DNA of 64,000 nt from Picosynechococcus sp. PCC 7003. Its GTDB lineage: Bacteria; Cyanobacteriota; Cyanobacteriia; Cyanobacteriales; MRBY01. The position numbers and the translations under genes are program-made. Position 1 is the first letter of the stretch, and each line of letters starts with the position of its first letter. Below are positions 35,879-46,393 of this stretch, one piece after another. Below the pieces are notes generated by a model that saw nothing but the letters and a program-made list of their open reading frames with translations, was not told the origin of the DNA and did no database searches. The DNA is taken from the NCBI RefSeq assembly GCF_001693255.1, contig NZ_CP016474.1, positions 186,001-250,000 on the forward strand, written 5' to 3'.

Positions 35879-37005
35879 TGAAATTTGTCGATGAATTTCG
35901 CGATCCGGCGGCGGTGCAAGGGTATATCAAGGCGATCGCCAATATTGTTACCCGTCCTTGGCAGATCATGGAAATTTGTGGCGGACAAACCCACAGCATC
36001 GTGAAATATGGCATCGATCAACTGCTGCCCCCAGAGATTACGTTGATCCATGGCCCCGGTTGTCCGGTCTGCGTCACCCCTGCTGAATTGATTGATCAGG
36101 CGATCGCCCTGGCCCAGTTGCCCGATGTGGTGCTTTGTTCCTTCGGTGATATGTTGCGCGTGCCGGGGACGAGTCTCGATTTGCTTGCGGTGAAGGCGCG
36201 GGGGGCAGCCGTAAAAATGGTTTATTCTCCCCTCGATGCCCTGAAAATGGCGCAGGAAAATCCCGATAAACAGGTGATTTTTTTTGCGGTGGGCTTTGAA
36301 ACGACAGCACCAACCACGGCGATGGCAGTCTACCAAGCTGAAAAATTGGGCTTAAAAAATTTCTCCCTCTTGGTCGCCCACGTGTTGGTTCCGCCAGCGA
36401 TGGCAGCGATTTTGTCTGCTCCCAATTGCCAAATTCAGGGCTTTTTACTGGCGGGTCATGTTTGTACTGTGATGGGTTATCAGGAATACGAGGCGATCGC
36501 CGAAAATTACCAAATCCCCCTGATCGTGACGGGCTTTGAACCATTGGACATTGTGCAAGGCATTTACCTGTGCGTGAAACAGTTGGAAGAAGGGCGATCG
36601 CACATCGAAAATCAATACCATCGCGTCGTGCAAGCCGCAGGCAATCCAACCGCCCAGCAATTAGTGACAGAAATTTTTGAAACTGTACCGCGAATTTGGC
36701 GTGGCATCGGAGAAATTCCCCAGAGTGGTTTCGGATTGCGCGAAAAATACGCCGCCTTTGATGCCTCTCGCAAATTTAAGCTAGATTACGCCGCTGTCAC
36801 GCCACCGCAAACCTCCCCCTGTATCAGCGGCGAAATTCTCCAGGGTCAAAAAAAACCCAAGCAATGTCCCGCCTTTGGCACAAGCTGCACCCCGGAACAT
36901 CCCCTTGGTGCGCCGATGGTTTCCTCTGAAGGGGCCTGCGCTGCTTATTATCGCTACGGTGGATCAATTTCCCCTAGAAACGAGGTCGTAAACAAAAGCA
37001 ATTAA
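35878..37005 (+). CDS. hypD: Hydrogenase maturation protein HypD
   Basis: HypD (375 residues) is the Fe-S protein that assembles the Fe(CN)2CO ligand set with HypC. Marks are [15 protein letters not shown] with the catalytic Cys near residue 36, [11 protein letters not shown] near 61-71, and FETTAPTTA. The C-terminal [4Fe-4S] ligands lie in [20 protein letters not shown] and [10 protein letters not shown]. It is the last gene of the hox/hyp series. Its final 4 bases overlap the convergent DUF948-type gene, so no terminator separates them. Confidence 0.96.
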   Translation: MKFVDEFRDPAAVQGYIKAIANIVTRPWQIMEICGGQTHSIVKYGIDQLLPPEITLIHGPGCPVCVTPAELIDQAIALAQLPDVVLCSFGDMLRVPGTSLDLLAVKARGAAVKMVYSPLDALKMAQENPDKQVIFFAVGFETTAPTTAMAVYQAEKLGLKNFSLLVAHVLVPPAMAAILSAPNCQIQGFLLAGHVCTVMGYQEYEAIAENYQIPLIVTGFEPLDIVQGIYLCVKQLEEGRSHIENQYHRVVQAAGNPTAQQLVTEIFETVPRIWRGIGEIPQSGFGLREKYAAFDASRKFKLDYAAVTPPQTSPCISGEILQGQKKPKQCPAFGTSCTPEHPLGAPMVSSEGACAAYYRYGGSISPRNEVVNKSN

Positions 37006-37394
37006 CGACGTCGCCTGGATTTTTTGCGGGGCGATCGCCAAAACGTTTGCCAAGCCGTCTGGAATCCCGTCCAAGTGCTGCGTCCCCCCCGTTGCACTTG
37101 TTGAATTTGGCGCTGGGTTTGCTTCAGTCCTTTTTCTGTCTGTTGGAGAATCCCCCGGGCACTCTTAAAACTGGCTTCGAGTTCATCGGTTAATTCGGTA
37201 ATATCTCCCCCGGTACGCCGGAGAGCATCGAGGGTGCGCGGCAGCTCTCGGTTGAGGGTATCGAGTAATTTCTCAGCGCTACGGGCCGCCCGTCCCAGTT
37301 CCAAAAAAGCCGGGAAAGCAGCGGCAAGGACAGCAGTGAGACTGAGGGCAACGAGCAAAAAAGACAGGAGTAACCAAAAAAGGGGATCTTGCAC
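37002..37394 (-). CDS. DUF948-type membrane protein
   Basis: This 130-residue protein has one N-terminal transmembrane helix ([22 protein letters not shown]) and then a coiled-coil-rich part ([20 protein letters not shown] ... [20 protein letters not shown]), ending in a very basic tail KKSRRRR. It resembles DUF948 proteins. It follows a YtxH-type gene by 15 bases in the same direction, a pairing also seen in Gram-positive and cyanobacterial genomes. The function is unknown, probably envelope or stress related. Confidence 0.8.
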   Translation of the reverse strand: MQDPLFWLLLSFLLVALSLTAVLAAAFPAFLELGRAARSAEKLLDTLNRELPRTLDALRRTGGDITELTDELEASFKSARGILQQTEKGLKQTQRQIQQVQRGGRSTWTGFQTAWQTFWRSPRKKSRRRR

Positions 37395-37409
37395 TGTAAA
37401 TGAAACGGT

Positions 37410-37757
37410 TTAATTTTGGGACGGGTCAATCTCTTGGGCAGGAAGGAGTTCATCTTCTTCGGTATCGAGGCGTTGGGCTTCGGTTTGGCTCGCTTCAATC
37501 CCAGCGGCGATCGCCTCCTGTAACCGCTGCAGCGTCTCGTCCCAATTGCGGCGGGCCGTTTCCGAGAGCTGATCGGCGTGGAGTTGTAGACTATCCGAGA
37601 GATCCTCCGCCAGTTCTGGCAGTGCTTCGAGGGATTTTTTGAGAATTTTTCGGGTATCTTTACCGGAGCGCGGTGCGAGTAATAAACCGGCGATCGCCCC
37701 CACAGCGCCCCCAATGAGCATACCGCCCACAAAGGCCCCACCATTTCGCTCAGCCAT
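37410..37757 (-). CDS. YtxH-type membrane protein
   Basis: This 115-residue protein starts with the Gly-rich YtxH helix (GGAFVGGMLIGGAVGAIAGLLLAPRSGKDTR in two parts, residues 6-36), followed by an amphipathic helical part. LAPRSGKDTR is the family signature after the helix. It is first in an operon with the DUF948-type gene. YtxH proteins are stress-related in Bacillus, and no cyanobacterial role is established that I know of. Confidence 0.82.
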   Translation of the reverse strand: MAERNGGAFVGGMLIGGAVGAIAGLLLAPRSGKDTRKILKKSLEALPELAEDLSDSLQLHADQLSETARRNWDETLQRLQEAIAAGIEASQTEAQRLDTEEDELLPAQEIDPSQN

Positions 37758-37823
37758 ACTGAAGTTCTCCCATTACACAAATCGCCTCCATTGTAGTATT
37801 CAACCCGGCTTCTACTAAAACCG

Positions 37824-38279
37824 ATGAAAATTGTTCTCCAACGGGTACAACGTTCCCAGGTCAGCGTCAATCAGCAAATTGTCGGCCAAATTAACCGCGG
37901 CTTAACGCTCCTCGTTGGCATTTCCCCCACCGACACCGACGCCGAATTACAGTGGCTTACCCGCAAGTGCCTTGATCTACGCCTCTTTCCGGATCCTGAG
38001 GGCAATCCCTGGCAAGCCTCGATCCAGGACATCCAAGGAGAAATCCTCGTAGTCAGTCAATTTACCCTCTATGGCGACTGTCGCAAGGGGCGGCGGCCAT
38101 CCTTTAGTGGTTCTGCGAAACCAGATCAAGCCGAACCACTCTACGAAAAATTTGTGGCCTGCCTCCGCCAAAGCGGACTGAAGATTGAAACCGGACAGTT
38201 TGGCGCCATGATGCAGGTGGAAATCATCAACGATGGCCCCGTAACCCTCATCCTAGAGCGCGAGGCCCAACCCTCCTGA
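37824..38279 (+). CDS. dtd: D-aminoacyl-tRNA deacylase
   Basis: Dtd (151 residues) removes D-amino acids (and glycine) mis-attached to tRNA. Conserved elements are the start [39 protein letters not shown] near residues 76-94 and the Gly-cisPro region with [17 protein letters not shown] at the end. It is cytoplasmic, with full family length. It starts only about 66 bases from the divergent YtxH-type gene. Confidence 0.96.
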   Translation: MKIVLQRVQRSQVSVNQQIVGQINRGLTLLVGISPTDTDAELQWLTRKCLDLRLFPDPEGNPWQASIQDIQGEILVVSQFTLYGDCRKGRRPSFSGSAKPDQAEPLYEKFVACLRQSGLKIETGQFGAMMQVEIINDGPVTLILEREAQPS

Positions 38280-39550
<1,271 letters not shown>

Positions 39551-39598
39551 TTTCTATTGAGAACCTGATTCCTTTAGAGAGCAATTTTATTCTTATTG

Positions 39599-39622
39599 TC
39601 TCCCATCAAGGGAGATTTTTTT
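39599..39622 (+). terminator. Rho-independent terminator after por
   Basis: TCTCCC-ATCAA-GGGAGA stem followed by seven T, about 50 bases after the por stop codon. Confidence 0.88.
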
Positions 39623-39641
39623 ATTATCGGAAAGTCGGCGT

Positions 39642-40062
39642 AAAACCCTGCCTCTTTTAGAGCGGGGATATAAGCCGAGCGACTGACCAAAGGGAAGAAG
39701 CATGCCAATATCGAGTGGCATTTTGTTACACTGAATTCTAGCGGATAGGGTAATCAACCGCTCTAAAAACCCAGTAGCCTCACGGCACTACGCTGAACCT
39801 TGACAATCAAAGATATCGGGTTCTATCCAATTGTTCTAGGTTCCCCCTGTGGATAGGTAAAATCTTTGCAGGAACTAGACGAGCAGCATTTGAAACAAAG
39901 GGTTTCAAGTCAAACAAACATTGGAGAAATTCAACTACCCAGGGGCACTGGGGAAGTAACGCTTGGGGAGAGAACCACCTCTGGTTAGGGCTTCGCAAGG
40001 AATCCTAGGTAAGTGGACTCGCTGAACCAAGAATCCCCTCGCCTTTAGGCAGGGGAGTGTCA
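39642..40062 (+). mobile_element. IS200/IS605-like relic without transposase (relic 1)
   Basis: This stretch of about 420 bases between por and the exchanger gene holds no protein gene. Its ends resemble those of IS605-type (TnpB) elements. The left part has a hairpin at 39646-39667 followed by GGGATATAAGCC. The right part has CCAAGAATCCCCTCGCC with a hairpin at 40035-40055 (CCCCT...GGC AGGGG) and ends AGTGTCAA, a tail I know from cyanobacterial TnpB elements. No tnpA or tnpB frame remains between them. The right 150 bases could preserve an omega-RNA-like sequence, which is inference. From 40063 to 40224 I see only the exchanger gene's upstream sequence, with one HIP1 site. Confidence 0.6.
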
Positions 40063-40224
40063 ACTCACAAAATTTCTGCATTGCCTATATTTCTAGGGTT
40101 TAAAGTCGCATATTAGAGTCAGCATCAAGAGCTAAGGCGATCGCCTTGGGAAATCTCTGCCGAAAGGGGCACGGATTCCTGGTTTCCCGTCTATATTGGA
40201 CACTAGCGCAACCCTTACGTCTTT

Positions 40225-41328
40225 ATGCTGAACAAAAACACCTTTTTCCTAGCCCTACTCGCTTTTATCCCAATTTCCCTGGCCGGCCACTTCCTCGAAT
40301 GGAGTCCCGTTACTGTGTTCTGTACAGCGGCGATCGCCATTGTGCCCCTAGCCGCTTTCATGGGAGAAGCCACCGAAGAAATTGCCGTTGTTGTCGGCCC
40401 CAACCTTGGTGGTCTGTTAAATGCCACCTTTGGCAATGCCACTGAATTAATTTTGGCTTTTATTGCCCTCAAGTCCGGCTTAGTCGATGTCGTCAAAGCC
40501 ACGATCACCGGATCGATCATTAGTAACCTGCTACTGGTGATGGGTTTTGCGATGCTCCTGGGTGGCCTCAAATTCAAAGAACAGGACTTTCAACCCACCG
40601 CCGCCCGCCTTAATGCCTCATCCATGAACTTGGCGGTGATTGCGATCCTAATTCCCACCGCCGTAGAATACACCTCCACTGGCATTGGCGAAGCAACCCT
40701 CCAAAATCTCTCCGTTGCCGTCGCAATTGTCCTCATTCTGGTCTATGGCTTAACTTTATTGTTTTCGATGAAAACCCACTCCTACCTGTACGATGTGGGG
40801 GTCGCAGAAGTCGAAGAAGAAGGAGAAACAGAAGAAGAAGCCAAGGCAAAAGTTAACCTTTGGCTCTGGGTTGGGGTTCTACTTGTCGTTACCCTTGCCG
40901 TTGCCATTGAATCGGAACTCTTAGTCGGTTCCCTCGAAGCAGCCACCGAAAGTCTCGGCCTCAGTCCTCTCTTTACAGGGGTAATTCTCCTGCCCATCAT
41001 TGGTAATGCCGCAGAACATGCCACCGCTGTTACCGTCGCCCTAAAAAATAAAATGGATCTATCCGTATCCGTTGCCGTTGGCTCTAGTTTGCAAATTGCC
41101 CTGTTTGTCGCCCCGGTCTTAGTCATCGCTGGGTGGGTTATTGGTCAACCGATGGATCTTGATTTCAATCCCTTTGAACTGGTAGCCGTGGCCGTAGCTG
41201 TCCTGATTGCCAATTCCATTAGTTCTGATGGTAATTCCAATTGGCTCGAAGGAAGCCTATTACTAGCGACCTATACAGTGCTTGGGTTGGCCTTTTTCTT
41301 CCATCCGGCTGTACCTGGACTGGCCTAG
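40225..41328 (+). CDS. cax: Calcium/proton exchanger (CaCA family)
   Basis: This 367-residue membrane protein is a cation/proton antiporter of the CAX type, with about eleven hydrophobic helices in two similar halves. The duplicated signature is visible as ATFGNATELILAFIALK near residues 71-87 and LPIIGNAAEHATAVTVALK near 254-272. An acidic loop (EVEEEGETEEEAKAK, near 197-211) separates the halves, as in the family. It exports Ca2+ in exchange for protons and may support salt or alkaline tolerance. A terminator follows. Confidence 0.92.
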   Translation: MLNKNTFFLALLAFIPISLAGHFLEWSPVTVFCTAAIAIVPLAAFMGEATEEIAVVVGPNLGGLLNATFGNATELILAFIALKSGLVDVVKATITGSIISNLLLVMGFAMLLGGLKFKEQDFQPTAARLNASSMNLAVIAILIPTAVEYTSTGIGEATLQNLSVAVAIVLILVYGLTLLFSMKTHSYLYDVGVAEVEEEGETEEEAKAKVNLWLWVGVLLVVTLAVAIESELLVGSLEAATESLGLSPLFTGVILLPIIGNAAEHATAVTVALKNKMDLSVSVAVGSSLQIALFVAPVLVIAGWVIGQPMDLDFNPFELVAVAVAVLIANSISSDGNSNWLEGSLLLATYTVLGLAFFFHPAVPGLA

Positions 41329-41367
41329 ATCATCACACCACAAAACATCAAACTGCTAATTTCTTTG

Positions 41368-41394
41368 GGCGAACCTTGGTTCGTCTTTATTTTT
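41368..41394 (+). terminator. Rho-independent terminator after the exchanger gene
   Basis: GGCGAAC-CTTG-GTTCGTC stem of seven pairs (one G-T) followed by TTTATTTTT, about 40 bases after the stop codon. Confidence 0.8.
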
Positions 41395-41538
41395 GGTCGC
41401 AAGGGTGGCGATCGCCTTACCGAGAAATCTGAGTTGCCCTTCCCGATTTTAAGTTTGCTGCATTAGCATAGGTATAGTGGCTGTCGTGCAAACTATTGAT
41501 GGGGGCAGTCCCAATTTACCAACTATCTGAAGCCTTCC

Positions 41539-42861
41539 ATGTCAAACTCTAAACCCTTTGTACTCGGTGCAACAGCTCTAGTGTTAACCACTGTGGCGGT
41601 TACAGGGGCAGGACTGCACTACTCCAAAAGCGAAGCCTACCTCAAAGACAGCCCGAAGGAAATTGTGGACGAGGTTTGGTATGTCATCAACAAAGAATAC
41701 GTTGATGCGACCTTTAACCAAAATGACTGGCGTCAGGTACGGCAAGAGTTCCTCAGCAAAGATTATGCCAATACGGACGAAGCCTACGATGCAATTCGGG
41801 AAATGTTGGATCTTTTAGGGGATCCCTATACCCGGTTTATGCCCCCCCAAGATTTTGAAAATTTACAGGTTGATACGTCCGGTGAGCTAACCGGAGTCGG
41901 AATTCAGATCACGAAGGACAAAGATACTGAAGAAGTGGTCGTTATTGCGCCCATTGAAGAGACGCCAGCCTTTGAAGCGGGCATTATGGCCCAAGATGTG
42001 ATCGTTGCCGTGGATGATCAACCCACCGAAGGGATGGAACTCAATGATGTGGTGAATCTAATTCGCGGTCGACGAGGCACAGAGGTTATCCTCACCATTC
42101 GTCGGGGTGAACGGGTACTAGAGTTTCCCATTGTTCGAGAAATAATTCAGATTCATCCGGTAAAGGCACGGATTAATGAAAGTCCCATCGGTGATGTGGG
42201 CTATATTCGTCTGACACAATTTAGTGCCCAGGCCACCTCAGAGATGCGAGAGGCGATCGCCGATTTAGAATCCCAGAATGTCGATGGCTATGTCTTGGAT
42301 TTACGTTCGAATCCTGGGGGCCTGCTCTATGCCAGCATCGACATTGCCCAAATGTGGCTCGATGGCGGTGGTATTGTTTCGACGGTAAACCGTGTCGGTG
42401 AAGTAGATCGCCAGGAAGCCAGTAACCGCGCCCTAACCGATAAACCCCTGATCGTTTTAGTGGACGGGGGCTCCGCCAGTGCCAGCGAAATTCTTTCCGG
42501 GGCGCTCCAAGACAATCACCGGGCAGTGCTTGTGGGGACGCAAACCTTTGGGAAAGGGTTGGTGCAGTCTGTCCGTCGCCTGGGAGATGATTCTGGGGTT
42601 GCTGTAACAGTCGCGAAATATTTGACGCCCTCTGGTCGGGATATCAATAAAGAAGGCATTGCGCCGGACTTTGTCGTAGAACTCGATGAAACAGACCAAG
42701 AAGCGTTGCAAGAAGATCGCACAAAAATTGGTACAATAGCTGACCCACAATATGCCAAAGCGATCCAACTGCTCGACGAACAGCTCCGTACTGGGACGAT
42801 TGTGATCCCCGAAAAACAAGCCAGTTCTGAGCGCCCGAATCGTTCGGGCCAGGATAGCTAA
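41539..42861 (+). CDS. Carboxyl-terminal processing protease (S41)
   Basis: This 440-residue S41 peptidase has an N-terminal signal/anchor (FVLGATALVLTTVAVTGAG), a PDZ domain (about residues 105-190, GELTGVGIQITKD ... GRRGTEVILTI) and the catalytic core. The nucleophile Ser lies in VDGGSASASEILSGALQD and the Lys partner in TFGKGLVQSVRRL. Cyanobacteria have three paralogues (CtpA, B and C), of which CtpA matures the PSII D1 protein. I cannot tell which one this is from sequence alone, so no letter is assigned. It acts in the lumen or periplasm. Confidence 0.92.
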   Translation: MSNSKPFVLGATALVLTTVAVTGAGLHYSKSEAYLKDSPKEIVDEVWYVINKEYVDATFNQNDWRQVRQEFLSKDYANTDEAYDAIREMLDLLGDPYTRFMPPQDFENLQVDTSGELTGVGIQITKDKDTEEVVVIAPIEETPAFEAGIMAQDVIVAVDDQPTEGMELNDVVNLIRGRRGTEVILTIRRGERVLEFPIVREIIQIHPVKARINESPIGDVGYIRLTQFSAQATSEMREAIADLESQNVDGYVLDLRSNPGGLLYASIDIAQMWLDGGGIVSTVNRVGEVDRQEASNRALTDKPLIVLVDGGSASASEILSGALQDNHRAVLVGTQTFGKGLVQSVRRLGDDSGVAVTVAKYLTPSGRDINKEGIAPDFVVELDETDQEALQEDRTKIGTIADPQYAKAIQLLDEQLRTGTIVIPEKQASSERPNRSGQDS

Positions 42862-43071
42862 ATTTTCCCAGTCCTCGGTGTAGGCGATCGCCCCTTAAAA
42901 GGCCGTTACAAATCTTGTTGCGGTGGCGATCGCCCCCCGAATCCCAGGCCCAACTTCCCTGGGTTTACGGCCTTAAGACTTGCTTAAGATTTTTCTAAAA
43001 ATAAAGTTGCGCACTAGATATAGAGTGGAGTATGCTTAGTTACCCTACATCTAGCGTCTGAGGTGCAACCC

Positions 43072-46000
43072 ATGGATTATGTTCAAGAATGGCAGCAAAG
43101 CTGTGTTGATCCTGAACTCATCCAACTGAATGTTATTTCCCTAGAGGGCGATCGCCCTTTGGATTACTTGCTCTATTCAGAGGCGTTGCCCCGACGAAAT
43201 GATGGTCGTTTAGGAGACAGTTATCTCCAGCGCTATCAACACACCGAGGCCGGAGGGTGGTGGTGTTCTGGCGTCGATATTTTGACGGGAAAGGCTGATC
43301 TTTGGGGCTGTTTCAAACCGGAGCAACCCCGCGTGAATCCGGAAAAAGGCAAACCCATCAAGTACGAACACCCCCCAAAAACGAGTACGGGTCTATTTGC
43401 GTTACGATTACCGCCCCATGTGTGGGAGCGGGTCGCCCGTCGCCATCAATTAGAATTTAGCCAAGACGATTGGGACGACACCCAGCCCGATGGGGGGTTT
43501 TGGCAATGGTTAAAGGAACATCCCCAAATTCCCCTGATTATTACTGAAGGGGCAAAAAAAGCAGGCTCCCTATTGAGTGCCGGCTATGGGGCGATCGCCT
43601 TACCGGGAATTTATGGCGCAATCCGGACGCCCAAGGATGAATTTGGTCATCGCATCGGCCAATCCAGACTTATTCCCCAACTGAAAAAACTCATTCACGG
43701 GCAACGCCCCATTTACATTGCCTTTGACCAGGACGAAAAACCAACAACAGTCCGGGCCGTGCGCAGTGCCATCCGAAAAACGGGTTATTTACTCAAGCAA
43801 GCCGGTTGCCCGGTAAAAGTGATCACCTGGGACCGTCGCGCGGGTAAAGGGGTGGATGATCTCATTGCCAATCAAGGCCAGGCCGCCTTTGAAGCCGCTT
43901 TTCAAAATGCCCCCAGCCTCGATCTCTGGAAAGCCCAAGATCTCGAACAACTCACCTATCCCCGTCACCAAACCCTAGACCAACGGTATCTCCCAGAGCA
44001 GTTGACCATTCCCCCGGCAGCCAAATTAATTGCGCTCAAATCCCCGAAAGGAACGGGCAAAACCCGTTGGCTAGAATCAGTTGTCGCTGGGGCGATCGCC
44101 CGTCAACAGCCTGTCCTTGTGATTGGCCACCGCATTCGTCTGGTTGAAGAGCTTTGTCAGCGGTTTGGCCTCGATTACATCCGTGATTTACCCAAGGGGA
44201 AAGACCGTTCTAAGGAGCCTAACTTAAAAATTAATGGCTATGGCCTCTGTATTGATTCCTTGCATGGCAAATCCCAGGCCCGATTTAATCCACATCACTG
44301 GGGTGATGCCCTGATTATTTTTGACGAAGTAGAACAAGTGCTATGGCACGGGTTAAATTCCAGCACCTGTCGCGATAACCGGGTCAATATTCTCCAGAGT
44401 CTCAAGCACCTGTTGCAAAATGTTTTTGTCGGCGAAGGTCAAATTTATATCAGTGACGCCGACTTGAGCGATGTTTCCATTGACTACCTCCTCACCCTGG
44501 GGGGCCAAAAGCTCCAGCCCTATCTCATTGAAAATACTTGGCAAGCGGATACCAGCACCCATTACACCCTCAATCATTATCCCGATGGCACACCGAAGCG
44601 TTTAGTCAAGGACTTGGTGCAACATATCCAAGGGGGCGGGCGACCTTTTATCTGTCTGTCGGCCCAAAAACTGAAGAGCCAGTGGAGCACTTCAACCCTC
44701 GAAATCTATCTCAAAAATCAATTCCCTGACCGCAAAATTCTCCGCCTTGATGCAGAATCCCTCGCCGATCCGAAGCATCCCGCCTACGGTGCCATGGGCC
44801 AAATTAACCAAACCCTCGCCCAATATGATGTGGTTTTAGCCAGCCCCGCCGTGGAAACGGGGATTAGTCTTGATTTGCAGGGACATTTCACCTCGGTGTG
44901 GGCGATCGCCCAGGGGGTACAAACAGTCAATTCCATCTGCCAGGCCCTGAGTCGGGTGCGTGAAAATATTCCGCGTCATCTCTGGGTGGCAAAATACGGC
45001 TTCAATACCGTCGGCAATGGGGCCACTTCCATCCCGGCACTGCTCACCTCCAGTCAGCGGCTCACCCAAACGAATATTCGTCTGCTGCAACAGTCTGACT
45101 TTATTGCCCTTGATGATTTAGATACTGCTTTTCAGGCTGAATCCTTGTTGTGTTGGGCCAAATTTGCGGTACGGATTAATGCGGGTATGGTGAACTACCG
45201 CGAGGCCGTGCTCGCCCATCTCCAGCGGGAAGGCCATCAACTGGCGGCGGTGCCAAAACGCCGTAAAACAACGACAACCCAAACCCAGCCCGATAATCAA
45301 TTGGCCACGGCGATCAATGCCATTCGCGATACCAACTATCAAGCAGAATGTTTGGCGATCGCCCAGGCAACCCCCTTGAGTACCAGAGACTACCAACGCC
45401 TGAAAAAGAGCCTCCTGAAAAGCCCTGCTGAACGACAACAGCTCCGTAAGTACGAACTCCAGAAACGCTACAATCTGCCCGTCACCGCTTCTCTAGTGGC
45501 TAAAGATGACGACCACTGGTACCAAAAGCTGCGACGCCACTATTTCCTGACCCTGGGTCGCCCTTACCTGGCGGATCGAGATGCCCTCATCGCAAGTCAC
45601 CTGATGCAGCAGGGCGGCGGGCAAATTTTCCAGCCTGATTTTAACCACTCCCAAATGGGGGCAATCATCGGCACCATGGAAATTTTAGGGATCACGACCC
45701 TCCTCGCCCAAACAAATCGCCCCCTCCATAACCTCGATCCAGAGATGCAACGACTCGCGGCGATCGCCCTCGAAAATCGAGATGCCATCAAGACCACCGT
45801 TGGCATTGGCCTCGCGAAAAATTCCACGCCGATCATGATTCTGCGTCGCTTCCTCGAACTACTCGGCCTCGAACTGAAATACCTCAAAATCACCACCATT
45901 CAGAAAAAACGCACCCGCATCTACCAAATCAGTCAGCCCCAGGATCAACGCCAAACGGTCTTTCAACATTGGCTACAAAGCGATCAAAATTGCCCAGGCA

Positions 46001-46122
46001 CCTCCGCTTTTTGGCAAGAAGACTGCCAAAAGTACCTCGCCAAACTCCAGGCAACCCGGCACCAAACCGAATCGAACTATGTTCAACTAACTTTTGAGCT
46101 ACCGACCCCGGAAGCTTCCTAA
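43072..46122 (+). CDS. Plasmid-type replication protein (CyRepA1-like TOPRIM-helicase)
   Basis: This 1016-residue protein starts at 43072 with a GAGG site 8 bases upstream. A GTG at 43063 is in frame but lies on that site. The N-terminal half has a TOPRIM/DUF3854-like domain: LIITEGAKKAGSLLSAGYGA near residues 155-174 with the catalytic-type Glu159, then IYIAFDQDEKPTT near 214-226. A superfamily-2-like helicase follows, with Walker A LKSPKGTGKTRW near 322-333 and ALIIFDEVEQVLWHG near 413-427. This primase-helicase layout matches the cyanobacterial plasmid Rep proteins named CyRepA1. The surroundings are chromosomal housekeeping genes, so this is a resident or integrated plasmid-type initiator. 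Function on the chromosome is unproven. Confidence 0.8.
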   Translation: MDYVQEWQQSCVDPELIQLNVISLEGDRPLDYLLYSEALPRRNDGRLGDSYLQRYQHTEAGGWWCSGVDILTGKADLWGCFKPEQPRVNPEKGKPIKYEHPPKTSTGLFALRLPPHVWERVARRHQLEFSQDDWDDTQPDGGFWQWLKEHPQIPLIITEGAKKAGSLLSAGYGAIALPGIYGAIRTPKDEFGHRIGQSRLIPQLKKLIHGQRPIYIAFDQDEKPTTVRAVRSAIRKTGYLLKQAGCPVKVITWDRRAGKGVDDLIANQGQAAFEAAFQNAPSLDLWKAQDLEQLTYPRHQTLDQRYLPEQLTIPPAAKLIALKSPKGTGKTRWLESVVAGAIARQQPVLVIGHRIRLVEELCQRFGLDYIRDLPKGKDRSKEPNLKINGYGLCIDSLHGKSQARFNPHHWGDALIIFDEVEQVLWHGLNSSTCRDNRVNILQSLKHLLQNVFVGEGQIYISDADLSDVSIDYLLTLGGQKLQPYLIENTWQADTSTHYTLNHYPDGTPKRLVKDLVQHIQGGGRPFICLSAQKLKSQWSTSTLEIYLKNQFPDRKILRLDAESLADPKHPAYGAMGQINQTLAQYDVVLASPAVETGISLDLQGHFTSVWAIAQGVQTVNSICQALSRVRENIPRHLWVAKYGFNTVGNGATSIPALLTSSQRLTQTNIRLLQQSDFIALDDLDTAFQAESLLCWAKFAVRINAGMVNYREAVLAHLQREGHQLAAVPKRRKTTTTQTQPDNQLATAINAIRDTNYQAECLAIAQATPLSTRDYQRLKKSLLKSPAERQQLRKYELQKRYNLPVTASLVAKDDDHWYQKLRRHYFLTLGRPYLADRDALIASHLMQQGGGQIFQPDFNHSQMGAIIGTMEILGITTLLAQTNRPLHNLDPEMQRLAAIALENRDAIKTTVGIGLAKNSTPIMILRRFLELLGLELKYLKITTIQKKRTRIYQISQPQDQRQTVFQHWLQSDQNCPGTSAFWQEDCQKYLAKLQATRHQTESNYVQLTFELPTPEAS

Positions 46123-46136
46123 GCCTGACCGAAAAG

Positions 46137-46309
46137 ATGGGATACAAGCCCCGTCTTTCTAAGACGGCTTTATAGTAAAATTTAAGGATAGTCGCCATAG
46201 GGCATTGGGAGACTTTAAACGGACATGGAGGGAAGATAAGACCACTTGTGGCGCATCCCAGCGAAGTGTCAAGGAATCCTCGATCCTTTAGGACGGGGAG
46301 GTATGTCAA
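46137..46309 (+). mobile_element. IS200/IS605-like relic without transposase (relic 2)
   Basis: About 170 bases directly after the Rep-like gene carry both end types of an IS605-like element but no coding frame. The left end has GATACAAGCCCCGTCTTTCT with a hairpin CCGTCTT-TCT-AAGACGG at 46151-46167 followed by CTTTATAG. The right end has AAGGAATCCTCGATCC, a hairpin around TTTA at 46278-46301 and ATGTCAATGA. These strings are familiar from cyanobacterial TnpB elements. It resembles a miniature, non-autonomous derivative. Confidence 0.65.
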
Positions 46310-46332
46310 TGATGAAAGCCAATAAATAAATA

Positions 46333-46376
46333 AAAAAAGGGGCCACTTTCTCTGAAGCCCTCCTTTTTCCGAAAAT
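46333..46376. terminator. Likely bidirectional terminator between Rep-like gene and msrA
   Basis: An A-run followed by AAGGGGCC, a loop, and GCCCTCCTTTTT forms an imperfect stem with A and T runs on the two sides. It lies between convergent genes and could stop transcripts on both strands. The stem has one bulge, so strength is uncertain. Confidence 0.6.
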
Positions 46377-46393
46377 ATTACTTTTGACAGCGA

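Noticed and set aside
39807-39998. 63-codon reverse-strand frame inside IS605-like relic 1
   Set aside because: Short, no similarity to TnpA or TnpB that I can see, and lies across the structured right part of the relic.
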